Positions 36,312 through 56,300 of a stretch of DNA of 62,824 nucleotides are shown one piece after another. This stretch comes from Acanthaster planci (Eukaryota; Echinodermata; Asteroidea; Valvatida; Acanthasteridae): assembly GCF_001949145.1 (NCBI RefSeq), contig NW_019091535.1, positions 670,644-733,467 of the forward strand, in the 5' to 3' direction. The translations under genes and the position numbers were made by a program. Numbering within the stretch: position 1 is the first letter of the stretch; every line of letters begins with the position of its first letter. The notes beneath the pieces are model-generated. The model worked only from the letters and a program-made list of their open reading frames with translations. It was not told where the DNA came from and searched no databases.

Positions 36312-37640
36312 TCAGTTTGGTTGAGAGTTTAAGGCATTATGTTCCTCCACACCCGGTCCACCTTGCCAGATGTTGATGAGGCGAGACCAATACCTCTGAG
36401 GACGCAGGGCGAGGAATAGCTGGAGGAGTCGGTGCCACAACCGAGGTACCTGAACTTCTCTGTGGTTTCGACAGCCTGGCTCATAACGGTAGCTGCTGAG
36501 GCCAATTGGGGGACAGATGCCGGTACAGTTCTGGATCTTCGTGTTGGCCCAGGATGCATGCACATCCGTCGTTCCAGCTTCTTCCCCATATCTCTTGAGT
36601 GAGACACTGGTGTGTTCATTTTTCCCTAGAAACAGGGCAGTATCGACGCAGTCCAGGTCTGTGAAGGACTTGCCTCAGACTGGTCAGACTTGCAGCGACT
36701 TGTATAGGATCCAGTCGATGGCACAGAGATGGTGCAAGGGCGTGTAACCCTGACTGACTCTGGAGATAGAAAAGAAGAGCCTTCAAGTCAAGAAGTCTTC
36801 ACCAACACGCAGGTGGAGCTGCCCTTGTGCAGCACCTGGATCAGATGGAGCAAGAATCAGGCAACTTCGCCGTTGTCTTCAGAGCCTGCATAGGGCTTCC
36901 CAATTTACCTAGTAGAATTACAAGGCTGCCTTGGTGTCCCCAAAATGTGGAGGTGTATCTCCAATAAGAGTCGAAGGGCCAGCACTGCGTCCATGGTCGA
37001 TTGGCATCTTATGAGGCCAGACTGCTGGAGGCGATGGTATTGGGTTAGCAAGCGTTCCAGGCGAGAGCGCAGGATGTGGCTGTAAATAATTTTCCAGGGA
37101 CTGATAGGGCAGTGCGACTAAACCTGCGGCTGCTGCGCTGTTTTTAGGACCCTTTCCTTTGTATAAAGAGACGTAATGCCAGGCAGGCGGGACTCGATCT
37201 GCCCGAGGGTCAAATTTTGAGGAAGAGATCATGCATAGAGGGCCGTGCTGGTTAATTGGGGCCTCTGCGTACGTGAGCAGTTCTGGAGGTATGCCGTCAG
37301 TGCCTGCAACCCCTCCATGGCTTGAGTTTCCTGATGACAAGGTGTACCTCGGCCAGAGTAGGAGCCTGATTGTCTGGGGGAGATGTCTGTGGTGGGGTTT
37401 TGGCTGTTGCCCGTGAAGTGAAGTCAGGCTAGGGCGTGACCAGGGAATAGGTGAAAGAAAGCTTACCGCCAATGATTGGGCTAACGTCTTCTCAATCGAC
37501 CAACTTGCATGGGGTACCGTCAGCCATAAAGAGAAGCTGCTTCCTTGTTATGGGGGGTCCGGCGCGCCTACGCTTGATGGCTGAATAGGCGAGGGCCTAT
37601 TTTCCCATCTTCAGCGTTATCAGCGAACATGCCGTAAAAC
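36312..37640 (-). pseudogene. Decayed non-LTR retrotransposon (LINE) reverse transcriptase
   Basis: Minus-strand frames, broken by several frameshifts, contain in the expected order GTDGIPPELL (about 37290), SLYKGKGPK, TDLDCVDTALF, SWANTKIQN, FRYLGC and then RIGLASS with DRVW. These are reverse transcriptase landmarks of LINE elements. The catalytic (Y/F)ADD position reads C-V-D-T (36639-36650), so the enzyme would be dead even without the frameshifts. No 5' end or endonuclease domain is seen. Clade not determined. Confidence 0.8.
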
Positions 37641-38496
37641 TCCTCAACTGAGATCGTTCTTAGGCTTAGCTTTAAAGAGACATTTTACACTGCGTCCTTC
37701 GTGGATGTCGGCGCGACACTGTTCACTTTGGGCGAAGGAACCTAACTAATGATATTTTGCCAGTGTAGTTTATGTGATTTAGTTGTCTGAGCGTAAAATA
37801 CTTTAGATATCAATCACATTAGTTTCGGTAAGGATGAGTGGAGCGTACGTTTGATATGCATTCGGACCATATTCCACCGAACAATGAATTTTTTCAAGTG
37901 CGTTACGTTGGTGGTGAAAGTTGTATTGATTTTTACTTTGAATTTTGCTTGCACGGACCAGGTTTCTTTTAAATTTTCTCAGTTTAAGAAAACTCTGTGG
38001 AAAAGAAAATTAATACTCCTGGCAACTGTTATTTCTACATGAGGTGACTGAATCTCGAGTCAATACAGAGCCGGGATCACGTTATCACTTGCAACCACAA
38101 GCACATCACTTGGGGACCCCTGATAACTAGCCCGGAATTCATAAAAAACATTGTCTTGTGCTTTGCACGGGCGACAGTTACTGCCAGTGCAAAATGACTT
38201 CAACATGGTCACCGGTTTCGTTTTATATTGTCGAGTTAACCCAGCCTATATACAGTATTTGCGCTTCTGGTTAACCATACTACATTAAGTACAACGGCTG
38301 TAACCGTCATGCGCCCTCTGTTATCACCACCTTGCACTTTCTGAAAATATTAGTACTAGTCTAGAGAGGGCGCTGTAGAGTACGTTCGGTCGTGACATAA
38401 CGTGTGCATCTTTGGCCTTATAGTTGCGTCAACTTAAAGTAAAAATACCATTTACAAGAATTGTTCTCGCGAATTTATCTCTATATTTTGATAACC

Positions 38497-45141
<6,645 letters not shown>

Positions 45142-45372
45142 GCATTTGTCGAGGACGGCGTCAAAGTCGAAGGAACTGGTCTTCAATTCAGGGATGTTTT
45201 TAATTCCCCGCAAAATATACGTCACCCTGTCAATCTCCTTCAAAGTATCAGTCATAGTTTTTCTGAATCGTACCGGAATGGAACAGGATTTCACAGCTGG
45301 TGTTTATCTTTCAACAGAGAATGCATGCTTGGAGAGAGGGCAATTGTCAATTAATTCCGTTTGAAAAATCAA

Positions 45373-45378
45373 AATAAA
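45373..45378 (+). promoter_or_regulatory. Probable ETFA polyadenylation signal AATAAA
   Basis: First AATAAA after the ETFA stop, 232 bp downstream. A second one at 46049-46054 could serve a longer 3' end. Confidence 0.45.
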
Positions 45379-47424
45379 CTGATTTAGTTTGGTAAAGGAA
45401 TGGAGACCATGCATATGAAAAGAATTTAATTTGTTTACGGTTGAAGCTTAAGTTATTGTGCAGGGGCCAGTTAAAAATTCCAAAGCGTGAAGGGATACGA
45501 GACAAAAATGTCTAGTTAACGTCTCGAAATGATTAGGTGTGATGGCATTTTAAAGTTTCGAAGTTGGAACAGTTTGGACAATAGGAATGGATTAAAATCA
45601 GCAAAATGCTGAGATGTCAGCTTTCCACCTGCCAAAGGGTCACATGCTCCATCACATGCAAATATCATACTCTTCTGCGTTGAAAGTATTTGTAATACGC
45701 ATGAGTAGTATGACTGTACTTTGACCGTCCGCCTTGAGCAGAAGCACCCCCTCATCAGTTGAAAAGAGTCATGTTGGTGGGGAGTGTTCACTTTGCTGTA
45801 CTGTGACGAAAGTAATGCATGCGTTTTGTAGTTGTTTGTGAACCAGCAAAGTGCAGTTCCTACCAAAGGAGCCCCCATTTCTTGGAAAATAGCACCCTCT
45901 CTTGGTCAGGTCGGGGCTCATTACCGCTTGGAAGTAGGACTAGTTACCTGCACAGACTCTTTTGATTTGCTTGATGAGCAGGTCCACCTTTGAAAAAATA
46001 CGACTACCGAGAAAGTATCCAATATTCAAGCTTCATTTCACCATCTGCAATAAAGAAACGAGTGGCCAGTTTGAAAGAACTTCCCACTTTATTGTCCTTA
46101 CATGACTCCAACAGAGATGTTCATAAATATAAGAAAATCAGCAACGATCTATGTTAAAAATTCACCGGAGCCCGTTTAACAAATTGCGGTTTTGTCCTGA
46201 TAAACTGCGCATGCCGTAAGCTTGCTGGAGCAAATGACAGCACTTTCGCTGCACCCCACGTAAACAAACTTGCCTCAGTTCTGCGATGTTTCTCGTTGAG
46301 GCCTGGAGATTGTTAGCAGATGCAAAGCTTTCATTCATCAAAAAATCGGAGAGAAATGCCGAGTTCTTTCAAGCGTTAGCTGGTCCTTGCGTGCCAATCA
46401 TCATGACAGTCCTGCATCCAGCGACTGGATTCAGAATGCTTAAGTCTCTTGTATCCCTGCTTGTGACGAGACTTTTCATTCAAAGTTTTAAAAATTCTTT
46501 CCTATCTGTTCTGCGAAAGTATGTGATTTGACCGTATCTGAGCATACATAGGAGAAAATCAACAATGAATATTGAACAATCATTCGTTAGTTTGACATTG
46601 ACAAATGGATGAAAAAAGGAATAGTTGAATAAAGATTTTAAAAGAAACGTTTAATATTTGAAGACTATAGTTTGTTGTGTTTTATCTATCAAACACTAAC
46701 CAACCCAAAACAGGCTCTCTGCGTACTTCATTATTTAAATAGGTCAATATTTTCAGAAATCATTCACTTTTACAGTAAACAGCCTTATTTCATGCAGAAA
46801 AAGCAATTCAAAGAAAGCTCTTTCAGTTCTGGCATTTGGAAGTGCAGGTTATATTTCTAAATATGATTACATGCTTAGTTCAAACTGACTCAATCTTAAA
46901 CCTGTGTAATATTTCTGTACTCGGAGCAAAAACCCAACTCTATGAATAGATGTGGATGAATTGACAAATTCTCACTCGAAAAACTAGCATTTTGGAAAAA
47001 GTTTGAGAGCAAAATAAAGATTGATATGTAAAGCTGTAGTGTGGGCCACAGGGCTGAATGTTCTGAGGAGCGAGATTGGGGAAGAGAGAACCTCAAAACA
47101 CAGCAGTAGCAATGAAAGAAAACAACTGATTTTAGGGCCTCAAATAGCTAAAAACGCTTGAGTCTTTTTGCAAATGGATATGAAAATTTGGTAAAAATGG
47201 TAAAAGTGGACAAATCTGAATGATTAAGCCACTAAACGTTCTGAACATGGGGGCGGGGGGATTCCAAACCAGTAAAATCTTGAGAAAATCTCCCCCTGAT
47301 TTAAAGGGCAACGAACTTAGAAATATGCATCCATGGTGTCCTGAATTTAAACTGTTTTTTCCTGAAATCAACGCGTTGTCTTCCCAGATCCAACCATATA
47401 CAATCACACAGGGATTGCATCTGG

Positions 47425-47519
47425 GCTGCCATCTTGTAGGCCAGTGCTTTTGTTCCACAGCGTATGCACAAAGGAGGCTTCCCTGTAGAACAGAAGAACT
47501 GCCCTTCAAGATGGCTACC
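47425..47519. mobile_element. Palindromic element, about 38-bp arms
   Basis: GCCATCTTGTAGGCCAGTG at the left pairs with CTGCCCTTCAAGATGGC at the right, and the arms continue to a short centre. Probably the core of a MITE. Its outer ends are not clear. Confidence 0.65.
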
Positions 47520-47864
47520 ACGCAAAGCCTCTACAGCACAAACAATTTCATTGGTTTCACATTGGCATCAGAAAGCAATAGGAAAAAGAATTTGCATAAA
47601 GACCGTACAAAAACCAAACAGAAATTTGCCAATATTTCCTTCAGGATTTAAAGGATAAAGTTTCCCTACATGTCTGCAGTTGGTTACACCCTTATCGTTT
47701 TCCACGAAGCAAATCTGTCTTACTACATTCAAAGCCCATATTTCATTCCCCCCCCCAAAGAACTTAGCTCCTCCCAGACATATGGGTAATAACAAACATG
47801 ATACTACATTAAACCCTACTATTGTTTACAAACATATCTTACTACGGGCATTTCTTCTACAGTG

Positions 47865-50800
47865 TCATTTTTTTCTTGCGGCAGCCTTCGCTTGCTCTTT
47901 CGCTGTAGAATTGGAGAAAAAAACAACAACGCAAAATAAAGCAATTTTCAGATAAAAACTGACCCAATTTGTCAGAGGCATTGGTACAGGAGGAGAAAGG
48001 CTAATGTATTTTTTTGCTTTTGCATAATCATTGCCAACATTACCAGAAATAATTATAAAGGTTACAGTTGAAGTAGAGAAAACTGGTTCGCTGCTGATCT
48101 CGACTGACCTTTCTTCTCTTCTTCCCTCTTTTTGGCCGCCTCTTCTCGTTGTTTGCGGATGATGGCTAGCCTCGCCAGGTCGGCCTGGGCTGCCGGCGTC
48201 TTGCCTTCTCTGTAGAGCTTCTGGTGTCTCTGTTTGGCCTCTTCCCGTTCGATCTCTTCTCTGTAAAATTCCGAAGAGAAAATTGTGACAAGAACGGCCA
48301 GTTCTTTGTCTCTAGTAAGGATGTGATTTCCGTTTAATTTGAAAATGTTCAAAAAACTTTCCCAAACTGTTTAAAGCATGAAAACGTCCTACCCTTACCG
48401 CGGTGTCATTGAAAACTTTTAACATGACAAAATGTATACAATCTAAATAGTTGACACATAGTTCCGGTGATGAATTCATTCAGGGTTCCTGCATGTAAAG
48501 GACTATTAAATTCCATGACTTTTCCATGATCAAATTATGAAAATCCATGACCCAATAATGCAATTTCTCGGGACTATTCACACTTTTAAAGTTGCAAATA
48601 AAATCATGCTTTTGATGCACTTATTTCTGCTGACAGAAATCACACACAGTGCTTGTAAAATTCCATGAGTGAATTCATTTTTACAAAATTCCACGACTTT
48701 TCACGGCCTGGAAAACGAAAACAAATTTTCCATGACATTTTTGTGACTTTTCCAGGCTGTGGGAACCCTGATTCATGGTATTCCTTTGATATGACCAAGC
48801 AGTGAAGTGTTCTGAAAATCAGATTACATTTTACAGGTATTGTTTACAATAAAAAGGAACGCCAGATTGCGTCAATTAAAACACCAAACCGCTAAAAGGG
48901 GTGGTTCAGTCTAAACATTTGGGAAAATATGTGAACATATTTGGAACTTTTTTTTTTTTAAATGTGTTTTAAACATTGCAATGTTAGTCTCTAGGACTCC
49001 AAGAGTCCCAATCTCAGGCCGTGTCCAAACGGGAGGCTTTCAGAAATGATCTTCCTTAATTAAGCACCTCCTGGAGTACCATGACTGCTCTTGGAGAGTT
49101 GTTGGAATCCCTGCTCTCTGTTTTTGCACCCACAGAGTCACGGCTAAGGTCATAACGTGGGCTTTCAGGACTAGGACAGCACTGCCGCCACACCACTTGA
49201 GCTCTCTGCTCCAAGCGGAACAAAAGAGGGCGTGCTTTTTTGGTACTCACCACATAGGTGCGCCAGGAAGCGCGCAAGTATATGCGCGTTTCACGCGGAG
49301 CACGCTGAGTACGCGTAACTAATTTGTTCCAGCTGGTACGGTCTTTGCGTACTCGCACAACGCACGCAAGACCAAGCTTGTAACTACCTGTCTTTCGCCG
49401 ATTGGGGGCGCACTTCAGCTGAACCACGGTCAAATGCGAGGACTTTATGAACAAAGAGGAGTAACTTCAATGTGACGAAAAGCATGAGGCGATAAAGATG
49501 GCTGCACCCGTGGGCACAAGATAACACATCACTAGAGGGCGCTATAACATGACTGGCGCTGTGTCTATTGTCAGCTTGATCATTGCATATTTCCAATGGG
49601 CAAAGGCCTGGCTCTGGGCTATAGATTCAGATGCAGGCTTGGCCATAGGTGATTCATCTACCTTCCTCAATTCAGCAAACTGCCCCCCCACGAAAAACCT
49701 TCTGACAGACAATGAACGACATTGGAGGAGAAATATTGGAATCACTGTTCACCTACACTCTGTGGATAACACCCAATTTCACCCCACGTGAGCCAAACTC
49801 AAAGCTTGGAGAATTTTGTTAAGTCGGAGATTCCGAAGTCTCACCTTTCTCGTCTCGATAAGGCAGCTGTTCCCGACTCGTTGACATTAACCTGCGAGGC
49901 TTTCTTCATCTTGTTCACCACCCGATTTGGATTTTCAATATCTATGAGGTGACTGACACCCTTGTGTGCCTGATCCTGGAAAACAAAGCGAAATCAACTT
50001 CAATGTCTCAGAAATCAATGAGTGGGTGTTTTATTTTCATCAGCACTGAAAAACAATAGATTGATTGGGTTCGAGTTGAGTAACCAGTCCATTACTCAAT
50101 TCTAAAGAAAAGCCTTCTTTGGAAAACTTTCCAGGTTTTTTTTTGCAGAGGAATTTTATGTTTCTTTAATCTGTGTGATTGATCAATCAAACATGCAATC
50201 AGGTGATCTTGTGGCACAATCTGAAATAATTCAACCATCAGTCACCTGTCTTTTCCTTCTAATTCCTAATTATGGACTCATGATCAAGCTATTATTTTGA
50301 AATGAGTAAGTTAAAGTCTTAACCCCTTCGTGCCGGGATTCTTTTGACTGTGACTGCTGGGCTGTGGTATGCCCTGAATGGAGGGCTTTGTCCATCAGCA
50401 GGCCCCATTGAACCAGCAGCTGCATGGTGGTATGCACTAATCCTCACACAAAGCCGCGGCTCCAGCCGTCTCCCAGAGCGAAGGGGTCAAGGAGACACCG
50501 TGCAGGTGCGTGACTGGCCAGTCCTTCAGATGGACCAATCACATGAAACGTATCCTCAACTCACCTCATCTGAGTCCGAGTCCGAGTCGGTGTCCGATAT
50601 CGTCCGGAACGGTTTCGTAACCGGCTCCTCGTCCCCACTTCCTTCCTTCGTGGGCTCCTGCGTGACAAGACCACAGACATCCACAACAAATGCTCAAACT
50701 GACTGGCTTTAAATTCGACCCTGGCAAGTTTATGTGGATATTTAAATACCAGGGCAAGTTCGATCATGGACCATAGTTAATAATAGTCCGACTAACTCCG

Positions 50801-52704
50801 ACTGAACGCACGCCACTCAACGATAGTTGGACTAGTCCAGTCAACTATTGCAACCAGCCTGTCAAGGTTGGTCGCATTGTTGGTTGCCATAAACCATTTT
50901 TAATAGCGCAGTGCAGAGAGGACCAGTGTCTTAGCGACCACAGTTTTCACTTTTAGTTTTGCTATCTGCCATTCCTGCGGCCATCTTTTCTCCCCTACGG
51001 CCTGAAGACCTGACAACGGTTGACTAGGGTCGTTGGCGCTTCGACGCCGCCGCACATGCGCTAGGTACATCATGAATCAACCACTAGTTAACTACTGGTC
51101 GATGATCGAACTGGCCCCATCGTACGTTTATGAACACTGAAATGGCATATAGTGTGACCACCTCCTCAACGAAGGCACAAGTACTCCACATAGAGACATT
51201 TCTAACAAATAAAATGACATAAGGATAAAGAATATATTTCACATAGAGCAAGATTGTTATATTTACAATGGTATGTAGTCCTTTCGTTTTAAGGCGTGCG
51301 ATCACACTCCCACACCATGTCACGCCTAAAAGCTTCCTGGGAAGTGCGAATAATTGCATGCCTGGAAATATCCAGGAGTGTTTTTTCCACACGCCTGCAA
51401 TTTCCAAATCACAAGGACTGGGTACATAGTCTGTCAACAGACAGCAGAGTTCCCCTGCCCAAATGGTCTAATGATTCGGAGATACTTTGCTCTGGAAGTT
51501 ATTGGCTAGCGGCTGTGGCTACTTTATCTTCCCATAGAAGCATCAGCTACCTAGCCATAACCACTTGATTCAGATGAAGCCTTCAGATTTCCCTTGTCCA
51601 TGGAACCACGGAGGAAGGCCAAGATACGAGTCTGATTGACTGAAATTCAAGATTTAGGGTTCGTTGCCGCTGGGGTAAATACCGCATTGGTCCAGGCTAG
51701 GCAAACACCCAGAGACCCTACGTAGCACCTACAAAGAGACTCACACCTACCCTCCATTGATGTTCTCTCAACTGGGCATCAATTTCCTCCGGGTTGTTGA
51801 ATCGCCGGCTCTTCCCCTTGTGACCGCCCTTACGTCCTGCAGATGTGACCAATCAATTATATATGCAAATTAGATGCCCAAGAGGTGTTTGTTGAACAAG
51901 TACAGTTCAACATCAGCAGGTGATAATATCTCCACACATAAATTTAATCATTTGAATTGCATAATTAGCATTCTGTATAATATTCAAGATAATAAACCAT
52001 TTAATTTGGTATGAAAAATTTAAAAATATGAAAAATATACAAAAATGCCAGAAATTTAAAATCTGTATAAAGCAAAAAGGACAGTTTTCGTAATTCAATG
52101 CCAGCTTTTCCTTACTTCTCAACTTTGATCCAACTTAAGCAAGTCCAACCAAACTGTAATGAGATAAAAAATTTAGACCTTGTGCAATTTTAGACTTTCT
52201 ACCCTTAACAGAATTCCTCCAAGGCCAAATATCACCCCCCCGTCCCCTCCAAAAGAGAAACGAAATGTGATCATGCAATTTATTGTAAAATTGTAGGCAT
52301 TGTTGTTAACATCAAAAATATAAGTCACGGAAAGAGTTCCATATAGCCTACAGACAATACTTGATGCCCTTGTGCACAAACCTACTAAAGTACTAAGACT
52401 CCGAGACTTGTCTGAAAAAAAGTGTTTTCCAAATGCTTCAGAATTTTCTCAGCTAAGTTTCACTTTTTAGGACATGTTTTTACTTTCTGACGGCTGTTAC
52501 AACATTTTAAAGGAAAATTAGCATGATAAGTGTTGTCCGTATATGGTACTTTTACCAAACTGGTGATCGGCTGATATGTAGAAATCGACAGATGGTGCCG
52601 CGAACAATTAATGACCTGTGATAAACATTGCAAAAATTGTCGACAACAATTGAACAGAACAGGCCCATCAAACATGTCAAATAACACTTACCTCCCCTAG
52701 GCAT
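47865..52704 (-). CDS. PDAP1: 28 kDa heat- and acid-stable phosphoprotein (PDGFA-associated protein 1), six exons
   Basis: Small, highly charged, mostly disordered cytosolic phosphoprotein; the mammalian protein was described as PDGF-associated and a casein kinase target. Exons in gene order: 52692-52704, 51751-51836, 50565-50657, 49845-49975, 48109-48260, 47865-47902, giving 170 residues plus stop (human 181). The N-terminus [17 protein letters not shown] and NPEEIDAQL match the family. [11 protein letters not shown] is an acidic CK2-type cluster, [10 protein letters not shown] is the conserved centre, and [19 protein letters not shown] is the C-terminal signature. Every join keeps frame. 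The first coding exon is only 13 nt, and the last encodes [12 protein letters not shown]. It is head to head with EIF3L. Confidence 0.95.
48481..48770. mobile_element. CAGGGTTCC-ended MITE (family D), copy 2
   Basis: 290 bp bounded by CAGGGTTCCTG and GGGAACCCTG. It closely matches 17638-17922. Flanks AATTCATT and ATTCATGG share ATTCAT, compatible with a worn target duplication. PDAP1 intron 4. Confidence 0.75.
50319..50490. mobile_element. TTAA-flanked MITE (piggyBac-like), copy 4
   Basis: Begins TTAACCCCTTCGTGCCGGGA and ends GCGAAGGGGTCAA (the right TTAA has become TCAA). Same family as 1781 and 9687. PDAP1 intron 3, ending 74 bp from exon 3. Confidence 0.75.
50751..51119. mobile_element. 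About 370-bp MITE with about 30-bp terminal inverted repeats
   Basis: Left AAGTTCGATCATGGACCATA pairs with the right-end reverse complement (TACTGGTCGATGATCGAACT). A smaller internal palindrome is GTTGGACTAGTCCAGTCAAC. PDAP1 intron 2. Confidence 0.75.
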
Positions 52705-53390
52705 TGTAGGAACCTTCTTAATTTTACAAAACCTTCCTTCTTTCGCTAAATTGTGTACTGTAGTTTCGTTAAAACGAATTAGGCGTAATACTCGTCAAAA
52801 CAGGAGAGTTGTCCGATTTCACAATCGTCATTCAAGTCACGCAATGCTAACCAAGTACATACGGCATGGAGACAACCGATTGTTAGTACGCCCCGATTGT
52901 GCTCTCGACCCAACTGCAGTTGGACAGATTTCTAATTGGGTATTACCGTTTTTGAAATGATGGCACTTTCGCCCGGAATATTTGAAAGGAAAGTGAAAGG
53001 GAACATGTGGAACATCATTTTTCTGTGTAGCCTGAACACCTGTGAGAGTTGTGAACATTTTTAAAATATTTGTGAAGTGTGGGGATCTATCATTGCTGTC
53101 TATGGAATTTATTTGTAGTGGTACTGTGCATCCTGTTCCATTGGCAGTTTCGATCGTCCAAATCTGGGATAGGCCAGCTGCAGTTGGGAAAGTGGTGCAG
53201 TTAGGACACAAAACTGGCGCTCTGGCCGATTGCTCATTAATAGCTGGGGAATTTCAAAGGAGGGCGCCGTGCCCTGCTCAGTGCTGCAAATAATAAAGCA
53301 CGCGCGCATGTGGTGGGCGATCGATCGGGCTGGTTCCTTCCACCTTCACTTGTTTCAGACATATTTAACTCAAAATAATCTCTTTTCAAG
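52705..53390. promoter_or_regulatory. Head-to-head PDAP1/EIF3L intergenic region, candidate bidirectional promoter
   Basis: 686 bp separate the two start codons, so both promoters and 5' leaders must fit here or overlap. No TATA box is evident. Short matches such as CCAACTGCAGTTGG around 52910 are palindromic, but I cannot assign a factor. Confidence 0.5.
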
Positions 53391-56300
53391 ATGAGTAGGG
53401 CTCGGTACGAAGTTGACTACGAGGATGACGATGTGAGTACTGTTCAGGAAATATTACTGTTCTTAATTAAACTAAAATAGAGACTTTAAGGTGTGCATTA
53501 TTTTTGCAGTGATGATGGTTTCAGTTTCACCGGCGCGGCATGACCGGTCGATAGCCCGGGTCTGCAGGTTGGACGCTGTTGTCTTACATCCCAATACCAC
53601 GATTAAACCACGACTGACGTTCGGGATATATGCGAAGTTTTTCCCAACATTTTTTTCTCACATTTTTACCTGGCGAAGACAGCTCAAAATGTCGTTCACA
53701 AGTGCCTTGTATCCCGAATTCCATGAATGCTGTGTTGTAATTAGGCCTACTAAATTATAAATATGCCCACGGACAACATATTTTGTTTTGCAGGCAATTT
53801 TGCGAAATTCCACACTTTCTTTTGCAATTCGTTAACAATCTACGTGTAGATACACGTTGATCTAGCACGCGTACTCGCACATGATGTATGAAATGCATAG
53901 TAACCAAGTGCCCCTGACGCATGCGCGGAGGAGCAATGGGCGTGAAGAATTCGTAGATAAGGCCGTATCCGAACAGACTTCCAAAGATACGGCTAGGTCT
54001 ATTGTCTGCACATGTCCACGTATTTCTAATGGAGTGAAGACCTAGACCTAAGCCTTAGACAAAATGCATAACTGACAGAATGTGGGTGTGGCTGAGCTTG
54101 GAGGCCATTTCGCGCATGCGCAAATGCATAGTACTGCACAAACGGGCAGGTTGTTCGCAAATCGTGACAGAAAGGGTGGTGTTCGCAGAGTTTTCTGCAA
54201 AATACGTTGTCCGTGGGCGTATTTAGTGATTTCATCACAGCATTTATGGAATTCGGGATACAAGGCACTTGTGAACGACATTTGAGCTGTCTTCATCAGG
54301 TAAAAATGTGAGAAAAAAAGGTTGAAAAAAATTTCGCATTGTAGGAGGATTTTTATACCCTGGACGTTAGTCGCAATGCAATGTAGACAATTCGTCCAAT
54401 CTGAGCTACGCCGGTCAAGTGATTGACCAGTGTAGGTATTGCCAGTGCTTATGCCAGTCGGGCCCGACATAGGCTAGCTTCAAAGGTACTACACGCACAG
54501 CCTACGAGTGCCTATACGAGGAAAAACATTGGCTACCATGACTAAATGTTACCATATTACAATAGGCCATTTGCGAGTTAAATTTGAATAAAATCTGGTG
54601 CACTGAGTTATCTGACTTCACATAAACATAATGATTTGAATTCCTCAGACTAAAGACACTGTTGCTATACCTCTTGATTCAGGGCAAGCTTTCGCATAGC
54701 GACCACCATCTCTGGAATGGACTGGTTCCTTTGTGCCCTTCTTATCCATGGAAAACAGTGTATTGGTGCAAGGCATCTCTTATGTCACTAAGCAAAAGCT
54801 TGCCCCGAATCACGAGGCATAGCAACAGTGGTTTTAGTAAGGAGAAGGAGATTCTACAAAGATATGAATTTTCAGCTTTTCGGGTAAAACCCAGACTCAG
54901 TTTTGTGTAGAAAATAATCCCATTTTGCTCTGCATGACACATGTATAAAAGCATTTCAAAGCATCCCCACTTCAAATAAATTTTTCTTTGCTTTACAGAG
55001 TGCGATGGAATCCAAACTTACATCAAAACATTTCTCATGACATCCTCTCCAAGATCATCTCAAAAATAAAACAGCAAAGATATTTGCAAAAATTTATCAG
55101 CCACCCTAACCACTGCAATGTTGGGCACAGAATTCCACAGTTTATAACAATTCACCTCGGATTTCCTATCCAGTCATGCCAGTCAGTCTGGCCATGTACT
55201 GAGTCATTTTGATAAAAAGCTAATTCCACGTGCTCTTTAGCAAGTCAGTTTATAAAATAACTCCATTTCCTCTTTCTTTTCATTCATTTAGTATGATTAT
55301 TTCCCAGATGAAAGTTACGGCATGCACACAGGTGAGTGCAGAGACCGAACTTTGTTCAACTTGATCCATATTTACAACGGTGTCGCTGAGTACATGTACC
55401 ATGCGTAATGTATTCCAGGGGCTGTTGGAAAAATTCACTGCCATCACACCAGACAAGGGAGGTAGAAATGTTTCCCAACTCATCATGCGTGACAGGACAA
55501 GGACATCAGCTCAAAACAACTGAAAAATGTTTCAGCTTGAGCAGTCTTTCTGAAAAGTTCTTTTAAATCAAATGTACCTGTCCAACTCCTTGTAGTCCTT
55601 GGACATTTTTCAAATTTGGAATCTGCCTGGAGCCTCTGAAAACCCTCCACTGTGCAGGAAACCAATGACATATTCTTTGTACACTTACCTTCAGAGGATA
55701 CCACGCCCCATGTATAATACATGGAATAGGGGGTTGGGCTTTGCTATTCCTCCAAAACCTGGCAGATGCAGGATAATCACTTGGAGTGTGGTTTAAATAG
55801 CCAGAAATGATCCAAAGCTGTACACTATGCTAAGAATTCAGAATTCCTGAGAGAATTGTTTTATATCTGTTATTTGGTACACATACAAGACGGTTTTCTT
55901 TGATAGCTGAGTTTTGTTCACGGAGCGGAATTCTATTTACAAACTTCCCGTTTTCCCCAGAAGCACAACAAACCTGGCACTAATCAAGGACTGATTCTCT
56001 TTTACATTGCCGCCCAGGCGATCCACAGCGCGACCTGGCCTACGAGAGGCAGCTCCCCAATCATGCCAGCTCCTACATCCTCCCGGACGAGATCAAGAGC
56101 TTCTTGATGTTCTTCCAGCGCAGCGTCAAGGAGAACCAACTCTACGACATCAGCCTCTGCTACGAGAGGGAGTGAGTCCAACTTAGTTGATATGAATTAA
56201 TTTGGGATTTTCGCCCTGCCTGATGTGTATTATAACATTGGTTACTCAGTGTTTGACCCCGAGGGCTTGTGAAAAAAACCACAAGCGTACTCAGGTGGGA

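Larger units (their letters stand above)
34892..38496. other. Divergent intergenic region between the dynein gene and ETFA
   Basis: It must contain both promoters and 5' untranslated regions. I see no convincing TATA box. It holds a hairpin insertion (35901-35960), a second hairpin (36262-36290) and a decayed retrotransposon (36312-37640). The rest, including 34892-35900 and 37641-38496, shows nothing I can name. Confidence 0.8.
45142..47864. other. Convergent intergenic region between ETFA and PDAP1
   Basis: It holds the 3' untranslated regions of both genes, running toward each other. Apart from the AATAAA motifs and a palindromic element (47425-47519) I see nothing. The short open frames show no homology I recognise. 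Confidence 0.75.

Noticed and set aside
46286-46531. 81-residue open frame between ETFA and PDAP1
   Set aside because: No recognisable domain or splice context; length is within chance expectation for AT-rich DNA.
53491-53760. Two similar small open frames (53491-53760 plus, 54048-54470 minus) as a duplicated gene
   Set aside because: The shared peptide is produced by the inverted arms of one foldback element.
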